DNA from: Bacillota bacterium
GTDB lineage: Bacteria > Bacillota > Clostridia > Christensenellales > Pumilibacteraceae
Reading direction: 5' to 3'
Length of the DNA: 49,101 bases
Assembly: GCA_009783515.1 (NCBI GenBank)
Contig: WRDI01000003.1
Coordinates: 1 to 49,101, forward strand
A program made the translations under genes and the position numbers. Shown one piece after another: positions 15,898 to 22,967 of the stretch (positions are counted from its first letter, which is position 1; each line of letters begins with the position of its first letter). The notes under the pieces were generated by a model. It was not told where the DNA came from. It saw nothing but the letters and a program-made list of their open reading frames with translations, and did not search any database.

Positions 15898-16246
15898 CCA
15901 ATGCACAATGCAGAATGCACAACGCACAAAGGTGGTCATTTTTTATTTTATGGTGTATTCACGTAAAACCGGTGATATCACCGCTTTCCGCACGATTTCT
16001 TTTGTATCGCGCCTTTATACAAGCGGATATTTGTGCTAAAAACCGACGTTTTGCGCCGACAGTATACAGCAAATACATAACTTGGCGCAAAACCGACCGC
16101 TTTTAAACCCGGGGCGGATATAGACCACGTATAAAGCGCCGGCTTTACCTGAATGCACCTTAATTTCACCCTTTTTGTGCGTTATGCATTGTCTCATTGT
16201 GCGTTATTAAATTCAACCTTCATTATGCGTTGTGCATTGTGCATTT
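15898..16246. repeat. GCATT-type repeat cassette enclosing a MITE-like element
   Basis: ATGCACAATGCAGAATGCAC arms (about 15899-15926) and inverted TGCGTTGTGCATTGTGCATT arms (about 16180-16244) bound the space between the 16249 stop and the 15890 start. A second element (15952-16159) sits inside, so the insertion is nested. Confidence 0.7.
15952..16159. mobile_element. 208-bp MITE-like element related to 5252-5362
   Basis: Arms GGTGTATTCACGTAAAACCG (15952-15972) and the complement of 16139-16159 (GGTGCATTCAGGTAAAGCCG) match at 18 of 21 positions. It shares TTCACGTAAAA and CTTTATACAAGCGGATA with the element at 5252. The interior is full of smaller dyads (CCGGTGATATCACCG; GGCGCAAAACCGAC). No ORF. 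Confidence 0.65.
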
Positions 16247-16248
16247 AC

Positions 16249-19131
16249 TTACAAACTTCCGACTGCCACCTCATAATACATTCCGTATCTTACCTGTCCG
16301 TCTTTACCGGTTATATAATGCGAAATCAGCGCGAAATCCGGAGATCTGTCCGTGAAAAGCGTGGCCTGGGCGGGATACCACACATATTGGCGATAAACAA
16401 CCTCTACCTGCCCCGCGATTTGTCCCGCCGCATAGGTTAAGACAACACTGAAAGCCCCCTCCTCAAGCGGCAGGCGAATCATCATGCTTTCCTTTTTTTC
16501 ATCGTTTAAAAACTTCATCTCGCCGCCCTCGCCGTATGCGACGGTCACCTCGCTAATATTCCCGGTGCCGATAAGCGTAAGCTCGGACAGACCGATGGGG
16601 GTTCCGTTTTTAGCGGGGGTCACGTTGATTTTGCCGCCGCCGCTGACGCCGACGACTTTGGGTGCATCAAGGCTCTTGCCCGCCCACGTAAATGGAAATT
16701 CTTTGACATAAGCCTTGCGGGCTGCGTCCCATCTGTACCCCGACAGGGCATAGCGCAGGCTGCCGTACAGCGCCTTATCGTGTATCTCCAGATTGGTAGT
16801 GGTCACGCCTTTTGTATTCTCAATATAAGAAATTACAACCGAGTCGTCAAACAGCGACATCGCGTAATAATCGCGCCCGTAATTCTCAAAGCCGTACACT
16901 GACGCGCCAATCGGCTTGCTTAATGACGCGGAAATCATGATAATAACCGCCGCCGTCACAGCAATCGCCGCCATAGCGACGGGGTGGCTGTAATGCCAGT
17001 GGATTTTCTCCTTGGTAATCTTTTGACCGGTCACCACAGTGAACTTGCCTTTTTTGGCTTTATCCTCTACCCTTTCGGTGACAGTCCTCTCCACCCTTAT
17101 AGTGCGCTTGGGCAACTTTTCGAGCAGGCGAGTCGCGGGAGCTTTAATCGCCAAAAGATAAGGCGCGGTCATGCCTGTCAGCAGCATAAACGGCAGTATC
17201 AGCACGGGCGCAAGCACCATCGGCGCAACCGAAAACAGTATGCAGATAACGGGCAAAATGAATGGAAGGGCAAAGGTGACGGGAATAATATAAAACATCA
17301 TGCGCTCGATATCCTGCCCTGTGGCTAACCTGAATTTTTCTTTGAAAACACTCGTGACAAGCATGGTAATGGCGGCTAAAGCGGCGGGCAACCACAAAAG
17401 CGCGCCTATCGAAGGATAGGCGAAAATAAGAATTACAGAAACCAAAAGAAATAGCAAGACGCCGCCCCGCGCTATGTCCGTAGCTTTTAACGCCCCAATC
17501 CGCGTACCGTCCTCGGATTTAACCCCGAAAAGATTCCTAAATAAATTATAAAACAGCCCCTGCAAAGCAACCGCCAAGAGTACAAAGCCGATAATAAGCG
17601 CAGGATTAAAATAGGTGAAGCTCAATATTCCCACCAGCGCCACCGCCCCGAAGCCCGCCAGTATCAACATGGTGAAAAAGTAAACGGCAAATATCGACAC
17701 CATAGCCGCCCCTATCGCCAAAAGCTGTAACAGAAGTCCCTTGCCCATTGCGGACAAACTGAACGCCTTCTTTTTTGCGGAGGCAATCAACGCGGCGAAT
17801 ATCAGCATAACCAAAGCCCCGCCGAAAATATACGCGGCAAATTGCGGAAAAGCGACGGTAAACATTCCCAAGACGGAAAAGTAAACCATGTTCGTCTTTT
17901 CGGACGTAATAACAAAAGAAGCAGTTTCCTCGTCAAGCTCTACCTCTCCGCCAACGTCTATCGTAATGTAAGTTCCGGCAAGCGGTTTGTCAGCAAAATA
18001 GTCCTTTACGCTTAAAAGCATATCCGCTTTTTTGGCGGTAAGCTTTGTCACATAATCCTTGCCCAAAGCGCTTATGCTGTCGGCTGCGTTGCCCTCGTTT
18101 TTCAAATTGCCGAAGGTGATAAGGTTAAGCGAGGTAATCCCCACGTCCTTAAGCGCATTAAACCCGCTGCTAAAACCACCCATAATATCCGTAATAAACG
18201 AAGAAGACAGGCTGCCGCCCATCATGGAGGCGTAATCAGTCACCGCGACATTCCCTACCGCGCCCAAAAGCATACTCGCATGCCCAGTGCCGATCGCATC
18301 AAAGTTGGCAGCAAACCTAATTCTGCTGACAAGGTCGGTAGGCAGCAAGGCCTCGCCGTCTTCGGACTGGCTCCACCTAAAACCGGTGAACTGGTGCAAA
18401 AACGCGTAAAGCCCGACCGAGTTATCATAACGTCCGTCGGTAAACAAAAACACCAAATCGTTTTCACCGTCATATCCGTTGCCAACAAGCCTCTCTATCT
18501 CCGTCATCATTACGGCGAGCATGACCAATTCCGACGCGTCCTCGGACGCGGGTATTTTCTTAGACGGGTCCATGTGCGCCGTGAACAAAATCGCGTCAGC
18601 ATCCCTATCTCCCTTTTGGGTCTTTGCGCCGGGAATAAGCACTACAATGTTGTCGACCACCCTGCCCGCCGAGATAAGATAATGCTCGGAGGCTAAAGAA
18701 GACGACATAGCCGCTACCGTGGCGGAGCGCAGGGGTTCGGGCTGGGCAAAATAAGCGGGCATGATTTTTCTGTCCGCGGTAGAGCTTGTCCCGTAATACA
18801 CAAGGTTATAGTATTCGCCCGTATTTATCCCGTCCTTATCCCTGATGGGATAATTCCTCCATGACGCCGCAGGCATTCTCGCACTACCAAACCCCGACAA
18901 AAAATCGCCTCTAATATAGTCGCGAAGCTTTTCCGTCGTATCCCGGCCTGCGGTCTTGTCGCCAAGGCGCGCCTGGGCAAGTTTACCCGTTATTTCCCAA
19001 GCCCTATCCAAAAAAGCGTCATTCGCCCTGCTTGTATTTCCCGCGGCGTACACATGCACAAAGCCGGTCACGACAAACGACAGGACAAGCAGAATTACAA
19101 GGGGAAAGTAAATCCATTTTACAGTTTTCAT
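16249..19131 (-). CDS. Membrane M28-family-like protein, probably a pseudo-peptidase
   Basis: 960 residues; ATG 19131 has GGAGA 8 nt upstream. Residues 6-28 form an N-terminal membrane anchor. Residues about 60-385 form an M28 fold in the layout of Ermp1/Pff1-type membrane proteases. Then come roughly eight to nine membrane helices (about 425-790) and an extracytoplasmic domain of about 170 residues. Of the M28 residues, HxD is present (H186, D188). The bridging Asp region reads ASEDAS (E197/D198), the catalytic Glu-Glu pair is replaced by R234-Y235 (TDGRYDNS), D278 is kept, and the last ligand His is not seen. Proteolysis is therefore unlikely; a binding or scaffold role is inferred. Confidence 0.78.
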   Translation of the reverse strand: MKTVKWIYFPLVILLVLSFVVTGFVHVYAAGNTSRANDAFLDRAWEITGKLAQARLGDKTAGRDTTEKLRDYIRGDFLSGFGSARMPAASWRNYPIRDKDGINTGEYYNLVYYGTSSTADRKIMPAYFAQPEPLRSATVAAMSSSLASEHYLISAGRVVDNIVVLIPGAKTQKGDRDADAILFTAHMDPSKKIPASEDASELVMLAVMMTEIERLVGNGYDGENDLVFLFTDGRYDNSVGLYAFLHQFTGFRWSQSEDGEALLPTDLVSRIRFAANFDAIGTGHASMLLGAVGNVAVTDYASMMGGSLSSSFITDIMGGFSSGFNALKDVGITSLNLITFGNLKNEGNAADSISALGKDYVTKLTAKKADMLLSVKDYFADKPLAGTYITIDVGGEVELDEETASFVITSEKTNMVYFSVLGMFTVAFPQFAAYIFGGALVMLIFAALIASAKKKAFSLSAMGKGLLLQLLAIGAAMVSIFAVYFFTMLILAGFGAVALVGILSFTYFNPALIIGFVLLAVALQGLFYNLFRNLFGVKSEDGTRIGALKATDIARGGVLLFLLVSVILIFAYPSIGALLWLPAALAAITMLVTSVFKEKFRLATGQDIERMMFYIIPVTFALPFILPVICILFSVAPMVLAPVLILPFMLLTGMTAPYLLAIKAPATRLLEKLPKRTIRVERTVTERVEDKAKKGKFTVVTGQKITKEKIHWHYSHPVAMAAIAVTAAVIIMISASLSKPIGASVYGFENYGRDYYAMSLFDDSVVISYIENTKGVTTTNLEIHDKALYGSLRYALSGYRWDAARKAYVKEFPFTWAGKSLDAPKVVGVSGGGKINVTPAKNGTPIGLSELTLIGTGNISEVTVAYGEGGEMKFLNDEKKESMMIRLPLEEGAFSVVLTYAAGQIAGQVEVVYRQYVWYPAQATLFTDRSPDFALISHYITGKDGQVRYGMYYEVAVGSL

Positions 19132-19242
19132 TATTCGTTCTCCGATTGCCGGCCCCGGGAAGAAAGCCCAAAGCGGCGGTAAGCATTTTGCACCCCAAAA
19201 AAGCGGCGGAAAAGTCAAAAAAACCTACACCTTTTTAAGGAC

Positions 19243-19437
19243 ACTAAACTGCGGCTGGTTTTAGACGTGAATTCGGATATATTTTTGTGGCAGAAGACGG
19301 CGTTTTCAGCTTTAAACGCGGTAGCGCTACGTGAAACCTGAAAACCGACGGCTTATGACCCCGGGATCCCCACAAAACAAGTTTTGTGGGGCGGAAAAAG
19401 ACGCCGAAGAACGTTTAAAATCAGACGACAGTTTAGT
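19243..19437. mobile_element. Hairpin element A (195 bp)
   Basis: ACTAAACTG... at 19243 and ...CAGTTTAGT ending at 19437 start an imperfect inverted repeat of about 26 bp (about 21 identical). Inside, CCCCACAAAAC (19368-19378) and GTTTTGTGGGG (19381-19391) form an 11-bp hairpin preceded by CCCCGGGAT. No ORF. The same inner hairpin motif is in elements B (19703-19907) and E (27881-28027). Confidence 0.7.
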
Positions 19438-19702
19438 ATTTCATTAGTATGCTGAATATTTTACCACAGAATAAGTAAAAACTCAAATCTTTTTGATGTA
19501 AAGGGGAAAAATATTTAGCAAAGTTTGCCGTAATCGACCAAATTTTTGCCGTATTTCTTAAAAAACTTTCTTTAGCTCCCCAAAACCTGCCAAAAGCGCA
19601 TGATTTTTCGGGAAAAAACGAAATGTTCCATATGGTACTGCGCCCCCGACGCACCGTGCTATATTAATGTGTATTATTTGATGGCACGTCAATTTTTATG
19701 AT
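19438..19702. other. AT-rich gene-free spacer
   Basis: It lies between elements A and B. An open frame on the minus strand (about 19433-19654) has no ribosome site and no recognisable protein features. Nothing else is seen. Confidence 0.5.
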
Positions 19703-19907
19703 TTATTACTACGGAAATGAAATATATTGCTTTTTGACGAGCGGATTTTAGACGCCAAAGCCTTAAAAACCGTTCTTTTGCGTACTGGAAGTACGCAAAA
19801 TGGTTGTTTTTGAGGCTTTGGCGCCCCGGGGTCCCCACAAAACTTGTTTTGTGGGGTGGGAATAGACGCCGCTCAAAAAGTATTCTTTTTCGTTGCCGTA
19901 GTAATAA
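19703..19907. mobile_element. Hairpin element B (205 bp)
   Basis: The ends TTATTACTACGG (19703-19714) and CCGTAGTAATAA (19896-19907) are perfect inverted repeats, and the similarity continues inward for about 40 bp to CTTTTTGA...GCGG. Inside are GCGTACTGGAAGTACGC (a dyad also found in element C at 39377-39543) and the hairpin CCCCACAAAAC / GTTTTGTGGGG (19833-19856). No ORF. Confidence 0.75.
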
Positions 19908-19995
19908 GTTATACGGTGCGCCAACGGGCGTCAGGCACTACAACATATTCCAACCTTGACTCGGCTCTCTACATTCTATACTTACCTAATTCCTG

Positions 19996-20036
19996 CTACG
20001 AAGCAAGACCACGAATGCTTCTTTGCAATGGTCTTA
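19996..20036. repeat. CTACGAAGCAAGACC repeat copy
   Basis: CTACGAAGCAAGACCACGAA, then TGCTTC and GGTCTTAT. The same unit is at 13384-13435 and 30722-30773, always between genes; the other two copies end TTGCCCGTCCG. Confidence 0.8.
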
Positions 20037-20050
20037 TATCTGATCCCTCC

Positions 20051-20308
20051 CTATACCGCCGCCGCGTCGCTGTAAAGCACCGCCGCGCCCTCCGCCGTCA
20101 TGACCACCCTTGCCGCCAGCCTTTTCGCGCCTATGTTTTTTAACGCTTCAAAAAAGGCGGGGCATCCCTCCGGCTGGCTGTGCATCGCAAAACCTATTAC
20201 GCCGCCCGCCATACTTTTAGCCGCGATTTCGCCGAACTGATAGTCCTTTTCTAATACCAGCGGCTCTCCCACCGCGGTCTTTTTAAGCGTTGATACGCAT
20301 ATATACAT
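20051..20308 (-). CDS. Small protein of unknown function, divergent from WYL regulator
   Basis: 85 residues from ATG 20308, with a strong AAAGGAGA ribosome site 8 nt upstream, so it is probably real. The sequence (MYICVSTLKKTAVGEPLVLE, later GGVIGFAMHSQPEGCPAFFE) has a mixed alpha/beta character with no membrane segment. I recognise no family. It is divergently placed next to the WYL regulator (20429), which may control it. Confidence 0.65.
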   Translation of the reverse strand: MYICVSTLKKTAVGEPLVLEKDYQFGEIAAKSMAGGVIGFAMHSQPEGCPAFFEALKNIGAKRLAARVVMTAEGAAVLYSDAAAV

Positions 20309-20366
20309 CTTTGTTTCTCCTTTTGTACTGTTTTTTTATATTTTCTTGTATTATACCACATTAATG

Positions 20367-20393
20367 TTGACACATGGTCATCAATATTATAAA
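20367..20393 (+). promoter_or_regulatory. Probable promoter and dyad for the WYL regulator
   Basis: TTGACA (20367-20372), 15-bp spacer, TATAAA (20388-20393). TGACACATGGTCA (20368-20380) is a 13-bp dyad overlapping the -35 box and may be an operator. The spacing is short, so the exact -10 is uncertain. Confidence 0.45.
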
Positions 20394-20428
20394 ATATATA
20401 GGTAAAATTTTTGTTACGGAGAGCAATT

Positions 20429-21355
20429 ATGCAGTTTTCGGTTATTTTAGGGATGTTACTTACTATTCTAAATTCGCGCAAGGTGACGCGTACACAACTT
20501 GCAGAAAAATTCGAGCTTGACAAGCGCACCGTTTCACGCTATATAGAAATCCTCGCCACGGCGGGCGTCCCTATCGAATCAATAAGCGGCAAGTCCGGCG
20601 GCCTGCGCATTCCGGACGACTACCGTTTGGACAACTCGTTTTTTTCAAAGGAAGAGCTGTCTCGTCTGTCGGTCTGCCTAAACGCTATGCAATCCTCGTT
20701 TGACGACGGTTTAAATTCCCTTCTTTTAGACAAGTTTGCGAACATGGCAAAAAATAAGGAGGACGAAAAGTACCTCCTAAAAACCGACTCTTTAATAATC
20801 GACATAGGTACGTGGACCAATCCGCGCCAATACCGGGCAAAAATCGAAATAATCAACAAGGCGATGCACGACGAGCTGACCTTAAAGTTAGAGTACGTCG
20901 ACCGCAACAACCTTGCAAGCGTACGAAAATTAGACCCCTATACCCTTGTGCTTAAAGAGGGCGCGTGGTATCTTTACGGCTGGTGCCTATTAAGGCGTGA
21001 TTTTCGGCTTTTAAAGCTTTCGCGCATACGCGGTCTTGACATAACGCCCAACCGCTATACGCGCAGGGCGGGCGACGTGTACGGTAAGTTGAACGAGGAT
21101 TTTGAGGACAAGGAATTGGTGGACTTAGAGATTGAGTTTTTCTCCACCGCCTATCCTGACATCGAGGAATGGCTGGGCCGGGACGCGATAATCGACCGTG
21201 GACAAAAATACCGCGCCGCGGCGACGCTGTACGGCGGCAACGTCCTGATCAACAAGCTTTTATCATTCGGCTCCGCAGTCAAGGTGCTTTCTCCCTCCGC
21301 GCTAAAAGAAGAGATCGCCACGGAGTGCCGCCGTATTGCGGATAATTATTTATAG
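20429..21355 (+). CDS. YafY-type transcriptional regulator (HTH-WYL)
   Basis: 308 residues from ATG 20429 with CGGAGAG 7 nt upstream. The N-terminal winged HTH (LAEKFELDKRTVSRYIEILA, about 23-42) is followed by ISGKSGGLRIPDDY, typical of this family. The WYL domain is about residues 135-225, with the GAWYLYGWC signature and a downstream SRIRGLDI arginine. A WCX-type C-terminal domain follows. WYL domains bind ligands such as nucleotides or nucleic acids. The divergent small gene at 20051 is its most likely target. Confidence 0.9.
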   Translation: MQFSVILGMLLTILNSRKVTRTQLAEKFELDKRTVSRYIEILATAGVPIESISGKSGGLRIPDDYRLDNSFFSKEELSRLSVCLNAMQSSFDDGLNSLLLDKFANMAKNKEDEKYLLKTDSLIIDIGTWTNPRQYRAKIEIINKAMHDELTLKLEYVDRNNLASVRKLDPYTLVLKEGAWYLYGWCLLRRDFRLLKLSRIRGLDITPNRYTRRAGDVYGKLNEDFEDKELVDLEIEFFSTAYPDIEEWLGRDAIIDRGQKYRAAATLYGGNVLINKLLSFGSAVKVLSPSALKEEIATECRRIADNYL

Positions 21356-21530
21356 ACAATGCTCAATACACAGTTTTCAATTCACAAATACATTGTCACA
21401 TTTTATAGTGGTTATGGTTTAGAACTGTATTTTTGAAATAAAAGTCTAAAGAGCAGGCGATTCCAAATCGTAATTACTATAATTTAACCTCGACCTTAAT
21501 TGTGCGTTGTGCACCCCCCATTGTGCATTC

Positions 21531-21562
21531 AAAAGGGTGCTCAAACAAGCACCCTTTTTTTT
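21531..21562. terminator. Bidirectional terminator
   Basis: AAAAGGGTGCT (21531-21541), 6-nt loop, AGCACCCTTTT (21548-21558), then T-run. It terminates the WYL gene and, on the other strand, the 21614 gene. It is preceded by a GTGCGTTGTGCA / TTGTGCATT repeat. Confidence 0.85.
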
Positions 21563-21613
21563 CTTCTATAACCCCCAACCTTAACTCTACACTTCACTTT
21601 CCACTCTTCGCAC

Positions 21614-21958
21614 CTACGAAAAAAGCCTCTTAAGCTTCACCCGCTTCCTCCTATTCGGAATATACGCATTCTCCCCCACCCTGACGGCGCGGTAAAGGAT
21701 TCCCTCCCACTCTAAAATCGTATACTCAGGCTTGCCCGCAACATAAGCGCGAAAAACAGGTCTATCTGCATTTGGCTCGACCTTGGCGATGTCGCCCTCT
21801 AAAAATTTTTTGTCCGAAGAAGCCTCAAACACCTCAAAACCCTTCAAAACCATGTACGATTTGAACTGCCCCAACCTTTGGTACAATCCACTGCTATCCA
21901 GGACAAGGGACAAATCCCCCTCCGGATGATAGGCGGTTATTCTGAAATACTTCAACAT
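21614..21958 (-). CDS. Small basic protein of unknown function
   Basis: 114 residues; ATG 21958 follows GGGGGAGGAGAAA, a strong ribosome site. The start LKYFRITAYHPEGDLSLVLD and the aromatic, strand-rich middle suggest a small beta-rich domain. The C-terminus is strongly basic (PNRRKRVKLKRLF). No membrane segment or named family is recognised. It is separated from the upstream TetR gene by about 45 bp on the same strand, so it is probably co-transcribed with it. Confidence 0.72.
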   Translation of the reverse strand: MLKYFRITAYHPEGDLSLVLDSSGLYQRLGQFKSYMVLKGFEVFEASSDKKFLEGDIAKVEPNADRPVFRAYVAGKPEYTILEWEGILYRAVRVGENAYIPNRRKRVKLKRLFS

Positions 21959-22002
21959 TTTCTCCTCCCCCTTTGCTTATTTCCGATACTCGTTCATAAA
22001 TG

Positions 22003-22554
22003 TTACTCTCTTACTAATTTTTCAGTAACCTCGATTAGCAGGCGATAGACGTCCGCGTCGCTGAACTTTGACGTCTTAGATATAATCATCGCCGCTATAC
22101 CGTTGCAAAAAATACCCAGCTTTATATATATGTCTTCGGCGCGGTGGGTGTCCTCTATCCCGTACGCCTGTTGTATCAATTCCACGACGTACGGCTTGTT
22201 GTCATCCAAGCTGTGCTCGACGATGGATTTATTTTCTTCCCTGTCGTTGAAAAAAATGAGCTTGAACAAGTGCGGATAGTCGCGGGAAAACCGCACATAA
22301 TTAAGCCCTATCGCGCTGACATCCGGCACGCCGGGTATTTTACAAAGCAAACAATCGGTATACTTTTTCTTTGCCTTTGCCAAAACAACGTCCTTAAGAC
22401 TGTCCATGTTCTCAAAAACCCAGTAAATCGGTATCTTGGAGCAATTCAATTTTTTTGCGACCGCGTCCGCCGTGACAAATTCCATGCCGTAGTTCTTCGT
22501 TATTTCGAACGCCGCCTCGATAATCATTTCTTTGGGAATCCTTACTTTGGGCAT
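22003..22554 (-). CDS. TetR/AcrR-family transcriptional regulator
   Basis: 183 residues; ATG 22554 has AAAGGAGC upstream. The N-terminal HTH (EMIIEAAFEITKNYGMEFVT, then AVAKKLNCSKIPIYWVFENM, about residues 9-50) is typical, with a ligand-binding C-terminal helical domain that includes CLLCKIPGVP. An inverted repeat TATATAC-N6-GTATATA (22604-22623) in its promoter region is the probable autoregulatory site. It is followed on the same strand by the 21614 gene. Confidence 0.9.
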   Translation of the reverse strand: MPKVRIPKEMIIEAAFEITKNYGMEFVTADAVAKKLNCSKIPIYWVFENMDSLKDVVLAKAKKKYTDCLLCKIPGVPDVSAIGLNYVRFSRDYPHLFKLIFFNDREENKSIVEHSLDDNKPYVVELIQQAYGIEDTHRAEDIYIKLGIFCNGIAAMIISKTSKFSDADVYRLLIEVTEKLVRE

Positions 22555-22587
22555 ACCCCGCTCCTTTCATTCGCCTCTTGTTTTTCT

Positions 22588-22623
22588 ATTATATACCCTT
22601 ATGTATATACCGTTTCGTATATA
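22588..22623 (-). promoter_or_regulatory. TetR promoter and operator dyad
   Basis: TATATAC (22604-22610), 6 bp, GTATATA (22617-22623) is a perfect dyad of TetR-operator size. The minus-strand -10 TATAAT is at 22593-22588, and the dyad centre falls on the -35 position (GAAACG), so binding would block transcription. Confidence 0.7.
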
Positions 22624-22786
22624 TAAACCCAAAAATCACGCCGTTTTTTATGCGGCGTCGTTTTATCTGTGACTTCGTGTGCATTCTATCACATTTTTAA
22701 CCATTTTGCAAGCGTTTTTTTGCATAAATATTATTATATTCTAAAAATTTACATATAGGTTTGCATGAAAAAATACGAAAATCAAA
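22624..22786. other. Spacer between TetR promoter and HK-operon terminator
   Basis: AT-rich, with a short GCCGTTTTTTATGCGGCG dyad (about 22640-22658). No gene seen. Confidence 0.45.
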
Positions 22787-22808
22787 AGGGCGTCCAAGCG
22801 AACGCCCT
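22787..22808 (-). terminator. Terminator of the histidine-kinase operon
   Basis: AGGGCGT (22787-22793) pairs with ACGCCCT (22802-22808). Read on the minus strand the stem is followed by TTTTGATTTT. It lies 38 nt after the 28-residue ORF. Confidence 0.75.
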
Positions 22809-22845
22809 GTCGCACTGTTTCAAGCGGAACTTTACTTATTTTCAT

Positions 22846-22932
22846 TTATAGCTTTTCGTTATCATAAAGAAGTTTTCTAAGCGGGTGGTTGCTTCTCCGT
22901 TCCTCCTCCCGCACTCTTTTTTCCTCGTCCAT
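22846..22932 (-). CDS. 28-residue charged microprotein downstream of the histidine kinase
   Basis: Begins MDEEKRVREEERRSNHPLRK and ends LYDNEKL. An excellent AAGGAGA ribosome site lies 8 nt before ATG 22932. It starts 35 nt after the kinase stop and is followed by the operon terminator. It is short, highly charged and helical. Function unknown; the strong ribosome site and operon position argue that it is translated. Confidence 0.6.
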   Translation of the reverse strand: MDEEKRVREEERRSNHPLRKLLYDNEKL

Positions 22933-22967
22933 TATTTTTGTCTCCTTGTTTGAGGTGCCTTTTACCT

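Noticed and set aside
19433-19654. 73-residue minus-strand open frame between hairpin elements
   Set aside because: No ribosome site, unusual start codon and no recognisable features; it partly overlaps element A.
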